A stretch of DNA of 64,000 nucleotides from assembly GCF_047276495.1 (NCBI RefSeq), contig NZ_CP178543.1:186001-250000 (forward strand), given 5' to 3'. Source of the DNA: Capilliphycus salinus (GTDB lineage: Bacteria; Cyanobacteriota; Cyanobacteriia; Cyanobacteriales; Microcoleaceae). Position numbers and translations under genes: made by a program. This document shows positions 53,783 through 62,989 of the stretch, piece after piece (position 1 is the stretch's first letter; each line of letters begins with the position of its first letter). The notes below the pieces were generated by a model. That model worked only from the letters and a program-made list of their open reading frames with translations. It had not been told where the DNA came from and did not search any database.

Positions 53783-54199
53783 ATGAAACTAACGAAAATT
53801 GATTTAAGTAAGATTGTGGCGATCGCTCATAATAACGGTCAATTGGGACTGCTGATCGATCGCGGCATAGAAATCGAGTATATCGAAATTCCGGCGCCAG
53901 AAGTCGCTTATGATGGACTGCAACAAGTCTCTAATTTTGCTAACAATAGAGCAATTTTAGGAGGGAATCAAGATCCCATTTTATTAGACGGTTCTCTACC
54001 CTTAGATAGATGCGAGGAAAGTCGTTTTTTACCCGATCCAGAAGAAGAGGAAGAAGATGAACCCTTGATTGAATTAGAATGTGATGAAGAAGACGGCGAA
54101 GAATATTATTATCCCATCGATGTCGAAGCCGAAGAAGACTCACAAGCAGCCATCCCTTGCGATCAATTGCTCAACGTGCAGGTGCCGGGTTATTCTTGA
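53783..54199 (+). CDS. Hypothetical strongly acidic protein
   Basis: A 138-residue soluble protein that I do not recognise. The N-terminal 55 residues look folded (LSKIVAIAHNNGQLGLLIDR, IEYIEIPAPEVAYDGLQQV). Residues about 85-125 are extremely acidic (EEEEEDEPLIELE, DEEDGEEYYY), and the total Glu/Asp content is very high. Such a tail may bind basic proteins, metal ions or act as a DNA mimic; this is only a suggestion. The ATG follows a GGGAGAA ribosome site. Confidence 0.65.
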   Translation: MKLTKIDLSKIVAIAHNNGQLGLLIDRGIEIEYIEIPAPEVAYDGLQQVSNFANNRAILGGNQDPILLDGSLPLDRCEESRFLPDPEEEEEDEPLIELECDEEDGEEYYYPIDVEAEEDSQAAIPCDQLLNVQVPGYS

Positions 54200-54239
54200 T
54201 AAACGCCATTTTCTTTCAGCCGAAAAGCGATCGCGACGG

Positions 54240-55214
54240 TTAACTGACTAATTCTTCAATCACCCGTTCTAACCCCGCCACCACTCTCGCCAAGCGGTCA
54301 TAATTAACCTGTTCGGGCGTATCATTCCAAGCGTGATAATAAGGATAGCGAAACATCGCCGTATCTGTTACCATCACCGCCGGATATCCTTGCTCCCAAA
54401 AAGACCAATGATCGGAATAACTCACCCCCGTAATCATACCCGGAACCGCTGCGGCTTCGCTCGGAAATTGGGTGTGACGGCGAAACGATCCGACCACTTG
54501 ACGAACCAGAGAAGTGGATTTTAAATGGGTAACAAAGGCGATATAATTCCCCGTCGAGGGATAAAAATTGCCCAAGGGGAAGGGAAAACGCTGGCTACCG
54601 AGTTCATCGGAATAATACCCCATCGTCTCCAAAGACAGCATCCCGACAATATTATCCTGACGCTGTTTACAATAACGGGCGTAGACCAAACTGCCCATTC
54701 CGTCTGTCATCGCAAAAGGCGGTTCTTCGTTGACAAATTCAACAAATCTCAAAGTCCGTTTCGGTGTTTTGTTGGCAAATAATCGGGCTAATTCCAAAAC
54801 CGCCGCCGCTCCCGAACCGTTATCATTGGCGCCCGGACATCCGGCAACCGAATCATAATGACCCCCGATGACAATTATCTCATCCGGGCGAACATTTCCT
54901 TTAATTTCAACCGCCAAATTTTCAAAGGTTTGATCGTTAACTTGATAGGCTTGACGTTCAACTTGATAGCCGCAAGCGAGAAACTCCGTTTCTAAAAAAT
55001 CGGCTGAGGCTCTGAGATTAATATAATTGAGATAGTTTCGTTCGCCGATCTCTTGTGCCAAAATTTTGATATCGCGTTCGAGAGCCATTTGTAGCTGTAT
55101 TTCTGGGGGCGTTAAGGGAGGCAAAGGCCCCCGATAACTTTCACCGGGCATAGAGGGAATCATAGGGTTTACTGAAGTTTTGCGGCTAAACAGAAGCCGG
55201 GGAGAACTTTTCAA
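54240..55214 (-). CDS. M28 family zinc peptidase
   Basis: A 324-residue metallopeptidase of the M28 aminopeptidase family. Co-catalytic zinc ligands are visible: His119 (GGHYDS), the bridging Asp131 (GANDNGSGAAAVLELARLF), Glu163/164 (VEFVNEEPP), and a late His in PYYHAWNDTPEQVN. There is no signal peptide, so it is probably cytosolic, though the N-terminus is basic and Pro-rich. Substrate is unknown. Gene is 60 bp from the SelO gene on the same strand and may share its message. Confidence 0.88.
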   Translation of the reverse strand: MKSSPRLLFSRKTSVNPMIPSMPGESYRGPLPPLTPPEIQLQMALERDIKILAQEIGERNYLNYINLRASADFLETEFLACGYQVERQAYQVNDQTFENLAVEIKGNVRPDEIIVIGGHYDSVAGCPGANDNGSGAAAVLELARLFANKTPKRTLRFVEFVNEEPPFAMTDGMGSLVYARYCKQRQDNIVGMLSLETMGYYSDELGSQRFPFPLGNFYPSTGNYIAFVTHLKSTSLVRQVVGSFRRHTQFPSEAAAVPGMITGVSYSDHWSFWEQGYPAVMVTDTAMFRYPYYHAWNDTPEQVNYDRLARVVAGLERVIEELVS

Positions 55215-55274
55215 AAAATCATGTCGATCATATCATTAAAGTTCCGATTTTTTGCGGTCGGCTATCGGCCGGTT

Positions 55275-56711
55275 TTAATTGCTCCCGCTCCCTTCTTTAA
55301 TTTGTTTCAACAGGGTATAAAAAGGCTGCCAATTGTCTTCAACACCTATCGGTTCCCAAACTTTTTCAATTTCCGGCCTCAGGGGGACGACGCTCGGATT
55401 ATACTGGTGTAATCGAGTTTTCATTTCCTGCATTTGGCTCGGGGAGAGCGTTTGTAGATAATGGTGATAAAGCTGTTGCCAACTTTCTAAGTATAATTTT
55501 CGCCATCCTTCAAATTCGGGTAATCCTTCGGCTTGACAAATTAGAGTAGAATCATCTTGCCACTGTTGGCAAAACCCCTCAGTTAACAGAGTAAAAAAGT
55601 CGTGATAGCCCAAGTCCTTATTTTGAAGCAAATTTAAAGTAAGTTTTAATAACTCCTCCGCTTCCGGTATCGGTAACTGTTCAAAACCCAATTTATTCAT
55701 CATCAATTGTCGGTAGCTTTCCCGAAACTGACTATCAAATAAATCCAGCCCCGTCTCCAAATCTTTGGCATCAATCGCCATCGATAACGGTTGCTGCAAC
55801 CGCTCCAAATTTCCCTTACAAACCCAGGGCTGATTCCCATAACAATACAATCCCCCATAATCAAAATAAGCCGCAGTAAACCGGGGGTTATAAGTCGGTA
55901 TAAACGAATAGGGGCCGTAATCAAAACTCTCCCCGGTAATCGACATATTATCCGTATTTAACACCCCGTGACAAAATCCGGCGGCCATCCATTGGGCGGC
56001 TAACGTGGCGACTCGCTGCACCAATTCGGCATAAAATAAAGCGTAGCGATCGCGATCGGTTTGAAAGTGAGGATAATAGTATTCAATCACATGATCCAAG
56101 AGTTTTTCAACTAAATCTCGGCGCCCAAAATAATGTAAACGTTCAAAAGTTCCAAAGCGAATATGAGAGCGACTAAAACGGACCATCACCGATGAACGGG
56201 TCGGAGAAGGTTCATCGCTGCGGTAGAGTTTTTCGCCCGTTTCGATTAAACTGAGGGTGCGAGAGGTTTTTACTCCCATCCGGTGCAACGTTTCGGCGGC
56301 GATGACTTCCCGGATGCCGCCCTTAAGCGTCAGTCGGCCATCGGCGTTGCGAGAGTAAGGCGTTTGACCCGTTCCTTTGGTCCCGAAGTCGTACAGTTCC
56401 CCATCGACTCCCCGCACCTGTCCGTAGAGAAAACCCCGACCGTCGCCGAGTTGCGGGTTGTAGACTCCAAATTGATAGCCGTGATAGCACATCGCCAAAG
56501 CCGGACGCACGCTTTCAAATTTGCCGAAGGCTTCGATAAAATGATCGTCGGTGACGCGGGCGGGGTCAAGGCCTAACTGGGCGAGTATTTCATCATTGCG
56601 GAAACGGAGAATATGCAGGGGAAATTCTGCTGCGGTTACTGGGTCGTAATAATCACCGCCTAAGGCTTCAAATGCGGGTTCGTATTCCAGGAATAGGAAG
56701 GGATTCGCCAT
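55275..56711 (-). CDS. selO: Protein adenylyltransferase SelO (YdiU)
   Basis: A 478-residue pseudokinase-fold enzyme that transfers AMP to Ser, Thr or Tyr of proteins, in redox stress control. Typical segments are YHGYQFGVYNPQLGDGRGFLYG, the GTKGTGQTPYSR segment, LKGGIREVIAAETLHRMGV, and the CHGVLNTDNMSITGESFDYG loop with the metal-binding Asn and Asp. This protein lacks the selenocysteine or Cys tail found in some members. Length is normal for the bacterial family. Confidence 0.94.
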   Translation of the reverse strand: MANPFLFLEYEPAFEALGGDYYDPVTAAEFPLHILRFRNDEILAQLGLDPARVTDDHFIEAFGKFESVRPALAMCYHGYQFGVYNPQLGDGRGFLYGQVRGVDGELYDFGTKGTGQTPYSRNADGRLTLKGGIREVIAAETLHRMGVKTSRTLSLIETGEKLYRSDEPSPTRSSVMVRFSRSHIRFGTFERLHYFGRRDLVEKLLDHVIEYYYPHFQTDRDRYALFYAELVQRVATLAAQWMAAGFCHGVLNTDNMSITGESFDYGPYSFIPTYNPRFTAAYFDYGGLYCYGNQPWVCKGNLERLQQPLSMAIDAKDLETGLDLFDSQFRESYRQLMMNKLGFEQLPIPEAEELLKLTLNLLQNKDLGYHDFFTLLTEGFCQQWQDDSTLICQAEGLPEFEGWRKLYLESWQQLYHHYLQTLSPSQMQEMKTRLHQYNPSVVPLRPEIEKVWEPIGVEDNWQPFYTLLKQIKEGSGSN

Positions 56712-56816
56712 GAGAAAATCAGACTGCCTGTTTCAATTGTTATATTCTATAAGTGAAAGTTTGTGCTGTTATCTGGACTACCAAAGAATTTAAGGTTTTG
56801 TTCGGCGGTTTCCGGT

Positions 56817-57830
56817 TTAAGTCGCCGATTTCGTCCGATTTAAAATGATAATGTTTGAGCCAATTACCGCACTGCGAGCCAGGGTTTTTCCGTTCGTCTC
56901 TCGGAGTTCGATTTTAGTAAAATCAAAGTTTTGGGCTTGATTAAACAGGATTTCGGCTATTTTGTTTTGTTGTTTTTCTTCGAGTTCGTACCAATTTTGA
57001 CTCAGTTCAACTCGGAGCAAACCGGCCGAAAAATTCCCCCGCACCGAGACAATAATTTCCGGGCTGATTTTGGCTGTTGCTTCGCTCATTTTAGCCCGGA
57101 TTTTACTCATTAAATACTGTTCCGGTGTTAATTCTAAACTCGAAGGTGAGGTTAAGTTTATCGGTTCGGGCGGGGCAGTTGCTATAATAAAAATGGGGAT
57201 TTGATTCTGATTTTCCGGCGGGTTTTCTGCTTCGGGGAGGGGTTCGATTTGATCTTCTTGATCTTCTGAACGGGCGGGGGTTTCTGTTAAAATTGGCACT
57301 TCGTTTTCTGGGAGAATGGGTTCGTTGGGTTCGACTTGCGCTTCTAAAGGGGGGGCTTCGACAGGGATTTTTTCTAAAGGTTTTTCTACGGGTATTTCGG
57401 CGGGGATTTCTTCTAAAGGTTTCTCTACGATTTCGGTTGGGGTGGGGTTTGATGGGTTGGTTTCCGCGATTTCTGTGGTTGGTTCTTCTTGGGGAAATTC
57501 TTGGATAATTTGAGCAAAGATAACAATTAAAATAGCACCGATGGCGATCGCCAAAATCGGATCGGGTAAGATGCGATTCACCGCATCGGGAAGAATTCGC
57601 CGGATTGGTGATAAAATTCTAGACAGATGATAGCCTAGAGATCGCTTTCTCCGTTCTCGGCTGCGGGAATTTTCGGCGAAAGAAGGATTTTCTAATTGGT
57701 TAACAATCCCTTCGAGTTGGTCAATTAAGCCCCGCAAAACCCGAATGGTCAGATCAATCAAAATGTTGCGTTTGGGGGGGCGGGTCGGCCTTTTTTTTGG
57801 CTTGGGAGAAGCGAAACGATCTTCAGACAT
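56817..57830 (-). CDS. Hypothetical single-pass protein with Pro/Glu-rich stalk
   Basis: A 337-residue protein. Residues 1-88 are basic with a helical stretch (LIDLTIRVLRGLIDQLEGIV). One membrane helix (91-109) follows, then a low-complexity Pro/Glu stalk (about 112-220) with repeated EKPLEEIPAE-type units, then a folded C-terminal domain (about 230-330: LTPEQYLMSKIRAKMSEA, LLRVELSQNWYEL, IAEILFNQA). The C-terminal domain may lie outside the cytoplasm. I do not know the family. The stalk generates long open frames on the other strand that I leave out. Confidence 0.6.
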   Translation of the reverse strand: MSEDRFASPKPKKRPTRPPKRNILIDLTIRVLRGLIDQLEGIVNQLENPSFAENSRSRERRKRSLGYHLSRILSPIRRILPDAVNRILPDPILAIAIGAILIVIFAQIIQEFPQEEPTTEIAETNPSNPTPTEIVEKPLEEIPAEIPVEKPLEKIPVEAPPLEAQVEPNEPILPENEVPILTETPARSEDQEDQIEPLPEAENPPENQNQIPIFIIATAPPEPINLTSPSSLELTPEQYLMSKIRAKMSEATAKISPEIIVSVRGNFSAGLLRVELSQNWYELEEKQQNKIAEILFNQAQNFDFTKIELRETNGKTLARSAVIGSNIIILNRTKSAT

Positions 57831-57944
57831 TTTTTATTCCCGGTTAACCGATAAGCGGTATCAAATGCGTTAAACTAAAATGTGGGATTTGTCATCCTAA
57901 TGTATCATTTTGTTGTCCGTTTTGAAAAGCTCTGTTGTTTTTAA

Positions 57945-58862
57945 ATGAAACGTCGCTATTTTCTTCTCTCAAGTTTTGTTTTTGGAAGTGTACTAGGTTG
58001 GAGTTGGCAGTCGGGGAATTCCACAGATTTAATCGAACCAACTCAGACAACCGTTAATCCCAATAAAATTGTATCAATTCCCACCACAGAACCGCTATTA
58101 AGGTTTGTTGCTGTCGCCGATACCGGCACCGGTGAAGCCGAACAATATGCGGTGGCTGAAGCGATGACTCGCTATCACGAAAAACATCCTTTTGATTTGG
58201 TAATTTTAGGCGGAGATAATATTTATCCCAACGGCGAAATTGAGCGAATAGAAGCGGTTTTTGAGAAGCCTTATCAAAGTTTACTGGAGCGGGGCGTTAA
58301 CTTTCAAGCCTGTTTGGGAAATCACGACGTTCGCACCCAAAACGGAGATTTACAAGTTCGTTATCCCGGTTTTAATATGAACGGACGTTACTATAGTTTT
58401 CGTCGAGATGCTGTAGAATTTTTTGCCTTAGATACCAACAAAAATGCAGAGTGGTCAAATCAAATGGCTTGGTTAGAGGAACAATTGCGGCGCAGCGATG
58501 CGGCTTGGAAAGTGGTTTTTGGTCATCATCAAGTTTATTCCTCGGGAATTTATGGGGTGAGTGAAAAATTGATTGAAACTTTAACCCCGTTATTTAAAAA
58601 GTACGGCGTTCAACTGTATATTAACGGTCACGAACACAACTATGAACGGACGGGTTCAATTGAAGGAACCACCTATTTAGTTTGCGGTGCCGGCGCGAAA
58701 AGTCGAGCCGTTAAACGTTCGGCTTGGACAGAACATTCAACCCGAGAATTTAGTTTTGCGGCGTTTGAAGTTTACCCCGATCAAATCATAGTCCGGGGGA
58801 TTAATACCCAAAATCAAATCTTCGATGAGGGTGCGATTGTCCAATCTTCGCTGTCCATCTAA
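57945..58862 (+). CDS. Exported metallophosphoesterase
   Basis: A 305-residue calcineurin-type phosphoesterase, close to the purple acid phosphatase layout. The N-terminus (MKRRYFLLSSFVFGS) has an Arg pair and hydrophobic stretch, fitting Sec or Tat export. Metal ligands are visible: Asp59 (VADTGTG), Asp91 (GGDNIYPNGE), Asn126-His127 (LGNHDVR), His194 (FGHHQVYSSG), His229 and His231 (NGHEHNYER). It may take phosphate from organic esters outside the cell; substrate unproven. Lone gene. Confidence 0.9.
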   Translation: MKRRYFLLSSFVFGSVLGWSWQSGNSTDLIEPTQTTVNPNKIVSIPTTEPLLRFVAVADTGTGEAEQYAVAEAMTRYHEKHPFDLVILGGDNIYPNGEIERIEAVFEKPYQSLLERGVNFQACLGNHDVRTQNGDLQVRYPGFNMNGRYYSFRRDAVEFFALDTNKNAEWSNQMAWLEEQLRRSDAAWKVVFGHHQVYSSGIYGVSEKLIETLTPLFKKYGVQLYINGHEHNYERTGSIEGTTYLVCGAGAKSRAVKRSAWTEHSTREFSFAAFEVYPDQIIVRGINTQNQIFDEGAIVQSSLSI

Positions 58863-59149
58863 CTTGGACATTTTCGCCCCGTTAACCCCCGCCCCGAACC
58901 CACCACTTTAACTCACTTTCCCAGTCTGTTAAGCTGAATTGGAATTTTGGCCCCAAAACTTTATCAAAAATTATGTCGAAAGAGTGAACATTTTTCCAAA
59001 AAAACCCTAAACTAGATAGAGAAGCAAATTTCAACCCGGTATCGCCGCTGTTCATCCTCAAAACTCACCCTTTTGTCGGAGGTCAGAGGTCACAGGCGTT
59101 GGATATGCTGAAAATCATCTAAAATCTAGGGGAGGTGGAACCCGAATAA
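58863..59149 (+). promoter_or_regulatory. Spacer and ribosome site before speD
   Basis: The GGGGAGGTGG ribosome site at about 59129-59138 precedes the speD ATG by about 11 bases. A small inverted repeat TTTTGG-CC-CCAAAA lies at about 58945. I see no gene. Confidence 0.5.
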
Positions 59150-59584
59150 ATGAAAAAATTAGGTACTCATTTGATTCTCGATGCGTGGCAATGTCCTGCC
59201 GATCTTCTCAACGATCCCGAACGAATTCGGAACTCAATTCTAGAAGCAATTACAGCAGGAAATGCTACTTTGATCGACTTGTGCGTACACCAGTTTAGTC
59301 CTCACGGGGTCACGGCAACCGCCACATTAGCCGAGTCACACATCGCCATTCACACTTGGCCCGAACACGGTTATTTTGCCGCAGATTTCTTCTTCTGTGG
59401 TCAAGGAGAACCTCGAAAGGCGGTGGAAGTATTAAAGACAGCTTTGCAAGCCCAAAAAGCTGTGTTGAAAGAATTTAAACGGGGGTTTGAACCCGAGACA
59501 GAGGCAGCGATAGACAGCGATCATCTCAACCCGAGTGTGATTTCTGAACCGTTAGTTTCCGAAAAAGAAATCTGTCCGGTTTAA
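59150..59584 (+). CDS. speD: S-adenosylmethionine decarboxylase proenzyme
   Basis: A 144-residue bacterial class 1B (SpeH-type) proenzyme that makes decarboxylated SAM for spermidine synthesis. Self-cleavage should occur between Glu62 and Ser63 (ATATLAESHIAIHTWPEHGY), with Ser63 becoming the pyruvoyl group; His68 and Cys83 (FFFCGQG) are the usual helpers. The C-terminal 35 residues are a Glu-rich extension beyond the core. Lone gene. Confidence 0.95.
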   Translation: MKKLGTHLILDAWQCPADLLNDPERIRNSILEAITAGNATLIDLCVHQFSPHGVTATATLAESHIAIHTWPEHGYFAADFFFCGQGEPRKAVEVLKTALQAQKAVLKEFKRGFEPETEAAIDSDHLNPSVISEPLVSEKEICPV

Positions 59585-59701
59585 TCGAGTTCAATCTCAA
59601 AATCTTACGACTTCCTCTTTCAATCTAGGAAGTTAAATAGAGAGGGGTAAGATATAGTTCGTAACTCTTCCCCTCAACAGTTTTATCTAAAATTTGCCCG
59701 T

Positions 59702-62179
59702 TCAAGCTTGGGAAAAGTGAGGCTGAAACTGATTGTGATTTAAAGTCAACAGCGTCAGATTTTTAAATAACCAATAATCGCGATAATCAAATAAAACAAT
59801 ATCCAACGCTTCCACAAGATTCACCTCTAAATCTTTATTTTGGATATCCACAATCATCTGATAAATTAATTCAAAGATAATTCGTTGTTCCTTATCGAGA
59901 AACACAAAATTTCCGTTATCTGCATTGCGGAATTTTTCCAGAAATTCGGCGCTTTTCTTCGCCGTAACCAACCCTTCGCGGGCTTCCCGACAGAGGTTAA
60001 ATTGAATTTCGGGATGATTAATGACCAACTCATTCCAGTTGCGAATTCGGTGATAAAATCGAGATCCGCCCTGATGTAAAAACCCCACCGCAAATTTATG
60101 AGTGGCGGTTTGAATGACCAAATGTTCGGGAAGAACCCGTCGCCCCAACCGTAAAACATCGAAATCAAGCGGAGAAATAACAGAAACCAAAGATTCGAGA
60201 ATCGTCGTTAATTTTCCGAGATCGTCGCTTTCGGTAATAATTTGGGGTTTGCTGTAATTTTCTTCTAAACTCAGACGTTGCTGACTTAAATAGTCTTGAA
60301 CCTGCAATTTAATCGGAGAATTTGGGGGAATATGAGGGGTAATAACCGCAGGAGGGGCGGATAATATTCCCTTTCCATTTTCCGTCATATTTAACGTTTG
60401 GGTAATTTGGAGAATCACCTGTTTCATTTGGGCGACATCTGCGGTTAATTGTTGAATTTGTTGTTCAACTTCCGGTTCGAGGGTAGACGTATTGGAGACA
60501 GAAGTTAAACGTTTGGGGAGTGAAATTCCTTCGATTTTATAACGGTAATAATCGGCTGCGGTGTTCAGTGTAGCCCGAATTGAAGCCTGTTCTAAAATGC
60601 TTTGAATTTCGTCCCGTTCAAACAGTTCGGAAATAGAAATATCTGCCGTTTGTAGCTTTAAATTTAGCAGTTGGATCAGGTGTTGATTGGCGGGTTTGGA
60701 TAGGAAAATTTGAGATTGAGAAACCCGATCTACAATTGAACCATCAAAGACTTGTTGGAACTGTTGCCAGCGGTCGGGAAACAGATTTAAAATAATTAAA
60801 CTGTTGGGAACGTGGGTGAAGATTTCTTTAATGGCTTCTCCAAAACTTTGTAAAAGCGCTTCGTTGTGTTTTAAACCGAGTCCTTCTAGCTGATCAAAAA
60901 TAATAATTAACGGTTCATCCAGCAAAGACAATTTACTAAAGACTTCTAACGCCGCCAATGAGATTTCTTCCCGACTCCAATCTTCTCCCCAACTTTCCAG
61001 TCCAACTTTATCGAGTTCTTCCGATGACAGGTCATTTAAAGCCAACCATTGGGTAATAATTTGACGTCGGTTAAAGTCAGTATAGCCGCAAAAACGAATG
61101 ATTCCTTTGAGAATTTGTGGGGCGTATCCCGCAGAAGAAAAGTGTCGCAACCACCAATCATAAGCCCGTTTTTCGATATGTTGCCAATATTCTCGTTTGG
61201 TTTTGGTTTCTTCTTGTCCTAACTCGGTGAATAGGTTGAGATTTCCGCCTTCGATGACTTGCAAGATTTTTTCGTCTTTTTGAATTTTTGCGGTGGAATA
61301 GTAATCTTCGCTTTTAATGATTTTAGCAAAACTATTCGCGAGCAGATGTTCGAGTTGAGTGCGATCGCTTCCGGGAACGTTTTGGATTAAAGACTCTAAA
61401 ATCCGGCTGTATGTATGGAATAAAACCGCATCTTTGTTATTGGGTTGGCGAATAAATAACAGGCGATTGGTGTTGAGTAAATCTTTGGCAAGACGCATCA
61501 TTAAATGGGTTTTTCCCGAACCCGGTTCGCCAATGACAACGGCACCTTTACTTTGATGATTGGGATCTTGTTTGATATCAATTATGATGGATTTTAATCG
61601 CTCAAATTCATCTTGAAAAATAGAGCGAAAATCCACATGATCTTGAAACGGAGTATCGACCCGACTCGAACCAAAGGGATTGGGTCTTTTATGGAGTCTA
61701 TCCTTTAAAAATTCATTCACCATTCGTCTGTAGAGTTGATAGGTAAACAGGGCATCATATTTGGCACGGTGGGCGGAATCATTATTAAAAATTTTACCGT
61801 CTAATTTCAGGTTTAGATGTTTGCTTAATGCTTCTAAAGAATGGCTACCGAGTTCGGGTAAATGACGTTGAGCCAGTTCAAAACTACACTCAAAAACTAA
61901 ATGGGGGGTTGGAATTCCGACGGCCCGAAAGCTGTTCCGCAAAACTTCAATATCATGTCTGGCATAGTGACAGATAATGGTTTTAGAATAGGCGAGGTTG
62001 AGAAAATCGGTAATAATAGTTTTTAAGGGTTTAGTTTTTGGGCTAATGGCGGGATTATTGGGGTGGTTATCCGCCCAAGCTTCATAAATTAATTGTCCTT
62101 GATGATCGACAATCGCAATTTCTCGCAAAATTGGCTGTCCTTCGGTATCTATTACAATAAAGTCGGGATGAAATTTCAT
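59702..62179 (-). CDS. DEDDh exonuclease fused to P-loop ATPase
   Basis: An 825-residue protein with no close family known to me. Residues 5-150 are a DnaQ-type 3'-5' exonuclease with all catalytic positions: Asp11 and Glu13 (VIDTEG), Asp76 (YARHDIEVL), His137 and Asp142 (HRAKYDALF). Residues 190-560 are an AAA/STAND-like ATPase with Walker A GEPGSGKTH (217-225) and Walker B IIIFDQLEG with Asp429 but Gln where catalytic Glu is usual. A coiled coil lies at about 575-605 and a C-terminal domain (about 640-825) of unknown fold follows. The layout suggests an ATP-controlled nuclease, perhaps in repair or phage defence. It stands alone, with no partner genes. Confidence 0.8.
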   Translation of the reverse strand: MKFHPDFIVIDTEGQPILREIAIVDHQGQLIYEAWADNHPNNPAISPKTKPLKTIITDFLNLAYSKTIICHYARHDIEVLRNSFRAVGIPTPHLVFECSFELAQRHLPELGSHSLEALSKHLNLKLDGKIFNNDSAHRAKYDALFTYQLYRRMVNEFLKDRLHKRPNPFGSSRVDTPFQDHVDFRSIFQDEFERLKSIIIDIKQDPNHQSKGAVVIGEPGSGKTHLMMRLAKDLLNTNRLLFIRQPNNKDAVLFHTYSRILESLIQNVPGSDRTQLEHLLANSFAKIIKSEDYYSTAKIQKDEKILQVIEGGNLNLFTELGQEETKTKREYWQHIEKRAYDWWLRHFSSAGYAPQILKGIIRFCGYTDFNRRQIITQWLALNDLSSEELDKVGLESWGEDWSREEISLAALEVFSKLSLLDEPLIIIFDQLEGLGLKHNEALLQSFGEAIKEIFTHVPNSLIILNLFPDRWQQFQQVFDGSIVDRVSQSQIFLSKPANQHLIQLLNLKLQTADISISELFERDEIQSILEQASIRATLNTAADYYRYKIEGISLPKRLTSVSNTSTLEPEVEQQIQQLTADVAQMKQVILQITQTLNMTENGKGILSAPPAVITPHIPPNSPIKLQVQDYLSQQRLSLEENYSKPQIITESDDLGKLTTILESLVSVISPLDFDVLRLGRRVLPEHLVIQTATHKFAVGFLHQGGSRFYHRIRNWNELVINHPEIQFNLCREAREGLVTAKKSAEFLEKFRNADNGNFVFLDKEQRIIFELIYQMIVDIQNKDLEVNLVEALDIVLFDYRDYWLFKNLTLLTLNHNQFQPHFSQA

Positions 62180-62507
62180 AATAGTTTTAAGTAGAATTAG
62201 GAGTTATAGAGATTGATGCTGTGTATTCTTCACTCAATCCGGATTTTGACAGCAGCAGGGAAATCCTACACTTCAACCTTAGTTTTATTGTGACATAAGT
62301 GGTGACGCGGGCCGCAGGCTGTTTACACATTGCAATGAATAGTGAGGATTTGAGAGCCATAAAAATGAAGATAAAATCAACTTGGGCGGCGCGAAAAGAC
62401 TCCGTTCAATTCAATTCTATTTTTACACACTAAATAGCACCGCCATCATAGCGGTGCAATTAACAATAGGAAGGACTATTTTATTCTACGTTTATAGAAT
62501 CAGTCAT
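62180..62507. other. Spacer with hairpin after the small exported protein gene
   Basis: GCACCGC (62437-62443) pairs with GCGGTGC (62451-62457) around a seven-base loop. It lies 50 bp past the stop of the 62508-62840 gene on the minus strand, and is a likely weak terminator. I see no gene. Confidence 0.55.
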
Positions 62508-62840
62508 TTATCGTCCGAAAGTTTTCTTCAAACCTTCGTCAATCTGTTGTTCTACAGAAGTTCCGCTAGAAGTTTGAGGTCGCTTCATGTCGTCGCGATT
62601 GGCTTCTCCCTGAACTAAGTTTAAACCCGCAGGCGCATCAGCTTTAGATTGATCTAAAGAACGGGGAGGTGTTCTCAGGACATCTTCTGATTTCTTCTGA
62701 ATGTCTTTCAGCGCATCTTCCCCTTGATTATTGGTGCTATTAGCCGCAGCCATTGCAGGAATTCCGTGAGAAACCACCAACACGAGACACACACAAACTG
62801 CAACGAAAATCCGAGTTAAACGCATTAGAATATTTTTCAT
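62508..62840 (-). CDS. Small exported protein, low-temperature-induced-like
   Basis: A 110-residue protein. A signal peptide (about 1-32, ending PAMA) precedes a polar mature part with NQGEDALKDIQKKSEDVLR, then PPRSL, EANRDDMKRPQ and a C-terminal amphipathic helix (VEQQIDEGLKKTFG). I recall similar small proteins in cyanobacteria annotated as low temperature-induced, but this is memory of annotation rather than known function. Its mature part could be lumenal or periplasmic. Confidence 0.65.
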   Translation of the reverse strand: MKNILMRLTRIFVAVCVCLVLVVSHGIPAMAAANSTNNQGEDALKDIQKKSEDVLRTPPRSLDQSKADAPAGLNLVQGEANRDDMKRPQTSSGTSVEQQIDEGLKKTFGR

Positions 62841-62989
62841 TATTGTATTCTCCTAAATCGGCATTACAAAACATTTATAGCAAAAATAACTGAGTTTATA
62901 ACTCTATCAAAGGACAGAGATTTTCTAAAGAGAAATACGGGGGACTTTTCCCTAAGATATTCTGAAAAAAATTAATGCTTTCCCCCGGA

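Noticed and set aside
59702..62179. Component of a BREX or DISARM island
   Set aside because: No methylase, PglZ, helicase or other marker genes lie next to it.
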